From positions 124,001 through 188,000 of the forward strand of contig NZ_SSNA01000055.1 in NCBI RefSeq assembly GCF_004799445.1: 64,000 nucleotides of DNA, read 5' to 3'. Below are positions 63,787 to 64,000 of this stretch, one piece after another (the first letter of the stretch is position 1; the number at the start of each line of letters is the position of its first letter). The translations under genes and the position numbers were made by a program. This DNA is from Bradyrhizobium sp. GTDB lineage: Bacteria; Pseudomonadota; Alphaproteobacteria; Rhizobiales; Xanthobacteraceae. The notes under the pieces were generated by a model. It was given only the letters and a program-made list of their open reading frames with translations. It was not told where the DNA came from and did not search any database.

Positions 63787-64000
63787 ATGGTCGAGCGCAA
63801 AAACCAGCTCACTTACGCAGATTCGGGCGTCGATATCGATGCGGGCAATCGCCTGGTCGATCTGATCAAGCCGATGGTTCGTGCCACCGCGCGGGCCGGC
63901 GCCGACGCCGAAATCGGCGGCTTTGGCGGATTGTTCGATCTGAAGGCGGCAGGCTTCAAGGATCCGGTTCTGGTCGCGGCGACCGACGGGGTCGGCACCA
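63787..64000 (+). CDS. purM: Phosphoribosylformylglycinamidine cyclo-ligase, 5' end
   Basis: Purine synthesis enzyme closing the imidazole ring (AIR synthase). The 71 codons present read [20 protein letters not shown], an inner GGFGGLFDL and DGVGT at the window edge, all typical of PurM. GGAAAAGGCC precedes ATG 63787; an in-frame ATG at 63712 is less likely. The gene continues beyond the window. It is divergent from the phosphatidyltransferase gene. Confidence 0.95.
   Translation, partial: MVERKNQLTYADSGVDIDAGNRLVDLIKPMVRATARAGADAEIGGFGGLFDLKAAGFKDPVLVAATDGVGT

Noticed and set aside
1..64000. tRNA, rRNA or CRISPR arrays
   Set aside because: Spacers were read for cloverleaf-like or regularly spaced repeats; none was convincing.

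Overview
The window is about 64 kb of GC-rich alphaproteobacterial chromosome. Gene content and order point to Bradyrhizobium or a close relative in the Nitrobacteraceae. The grounds are the purF-cvpA-radA and dnaB-alr blocks, an rpsF-rpsR-DUF2232-rplI operon, an lptF-lptG-lptD-surA-pdxA-rsmA operon, an hdaA-ppk-ppx block, and many interspersed palindromic repeats of the kind that fill Bradyrhizobium spacers. This assignment is inference; no rRNA or tRNA gene is present to confirm it.

Layout. 1-205 is the 3' end of der. 206-9300 is accessory and repeat-rich. It holds a truncated LysR regulator, divergent from a two-gene operon of an ATC-hydrolase-family enzyme and a LuxR regulator. It also holds a DUF6894 gene lying between two diverged ~165-bp direct repeats, a large autotransporter, an AraC regulator and three very small genes. 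9300-16870 carries an MFS transporter, a secreted NHL propeller protein, an SDR oxidoreductase, a 47-residue membrane protein, purF, cvpA and radA. 16900-25700 is a second accessory stretch: an SPFH/prohibitin gene split by one amber codon, TauE opposite a SoxC/SoxD-type sulfite dehydrogenase, two small genes, a DUF2336 protein, an HD-GYP protein, xth and a Cys-rich exported protein.

25700-41330 is mostly housekeeping: alr, dnaB, cfa, a monohaem protein, rplI, a DUF2232 membrane protein, rpsR and rpsF, then fabD-fabG-acpP-fabF-mltG (fatty acid elongation plus septal peptidoglycan cleavage) and yicC-gmk. 41330-54170 has a membrane-anchored protein of unknown function, a Zn alcohol dehydrogenase, and rsmA/pdxA/surA/lptD/lptG/lptF on the minus strand (outer-membrane LPS and protein assembly with B6 synthesis and rRNA methylation). 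Divergent from these are pepA, holC and a BamE-like lipoprotein. 54200-64000 has an ABC-F ATPase, a 29-residue ORF coupled to a 63-residue protein, a secreted Gly/Trp/His-rich protein, ndk, a TerC-family protein, ppx, ppk, hdaA, a CDP-alcohol phosphatidyltransferase and the 5' end of purM.

The points that most merit a second look are the amber-split SPFH gene (17257-17259), the coupled micro-ORF pair at 56170-56447, the truncated LysR facing the ATC-hydrolase operon, the three small genes at 8481-9110, and several short tandem or inverted repeats next to gene starts. No complete mobile element, CRISPR array or RNA gene was recognised, and no clearly new multi-gene system is evident.
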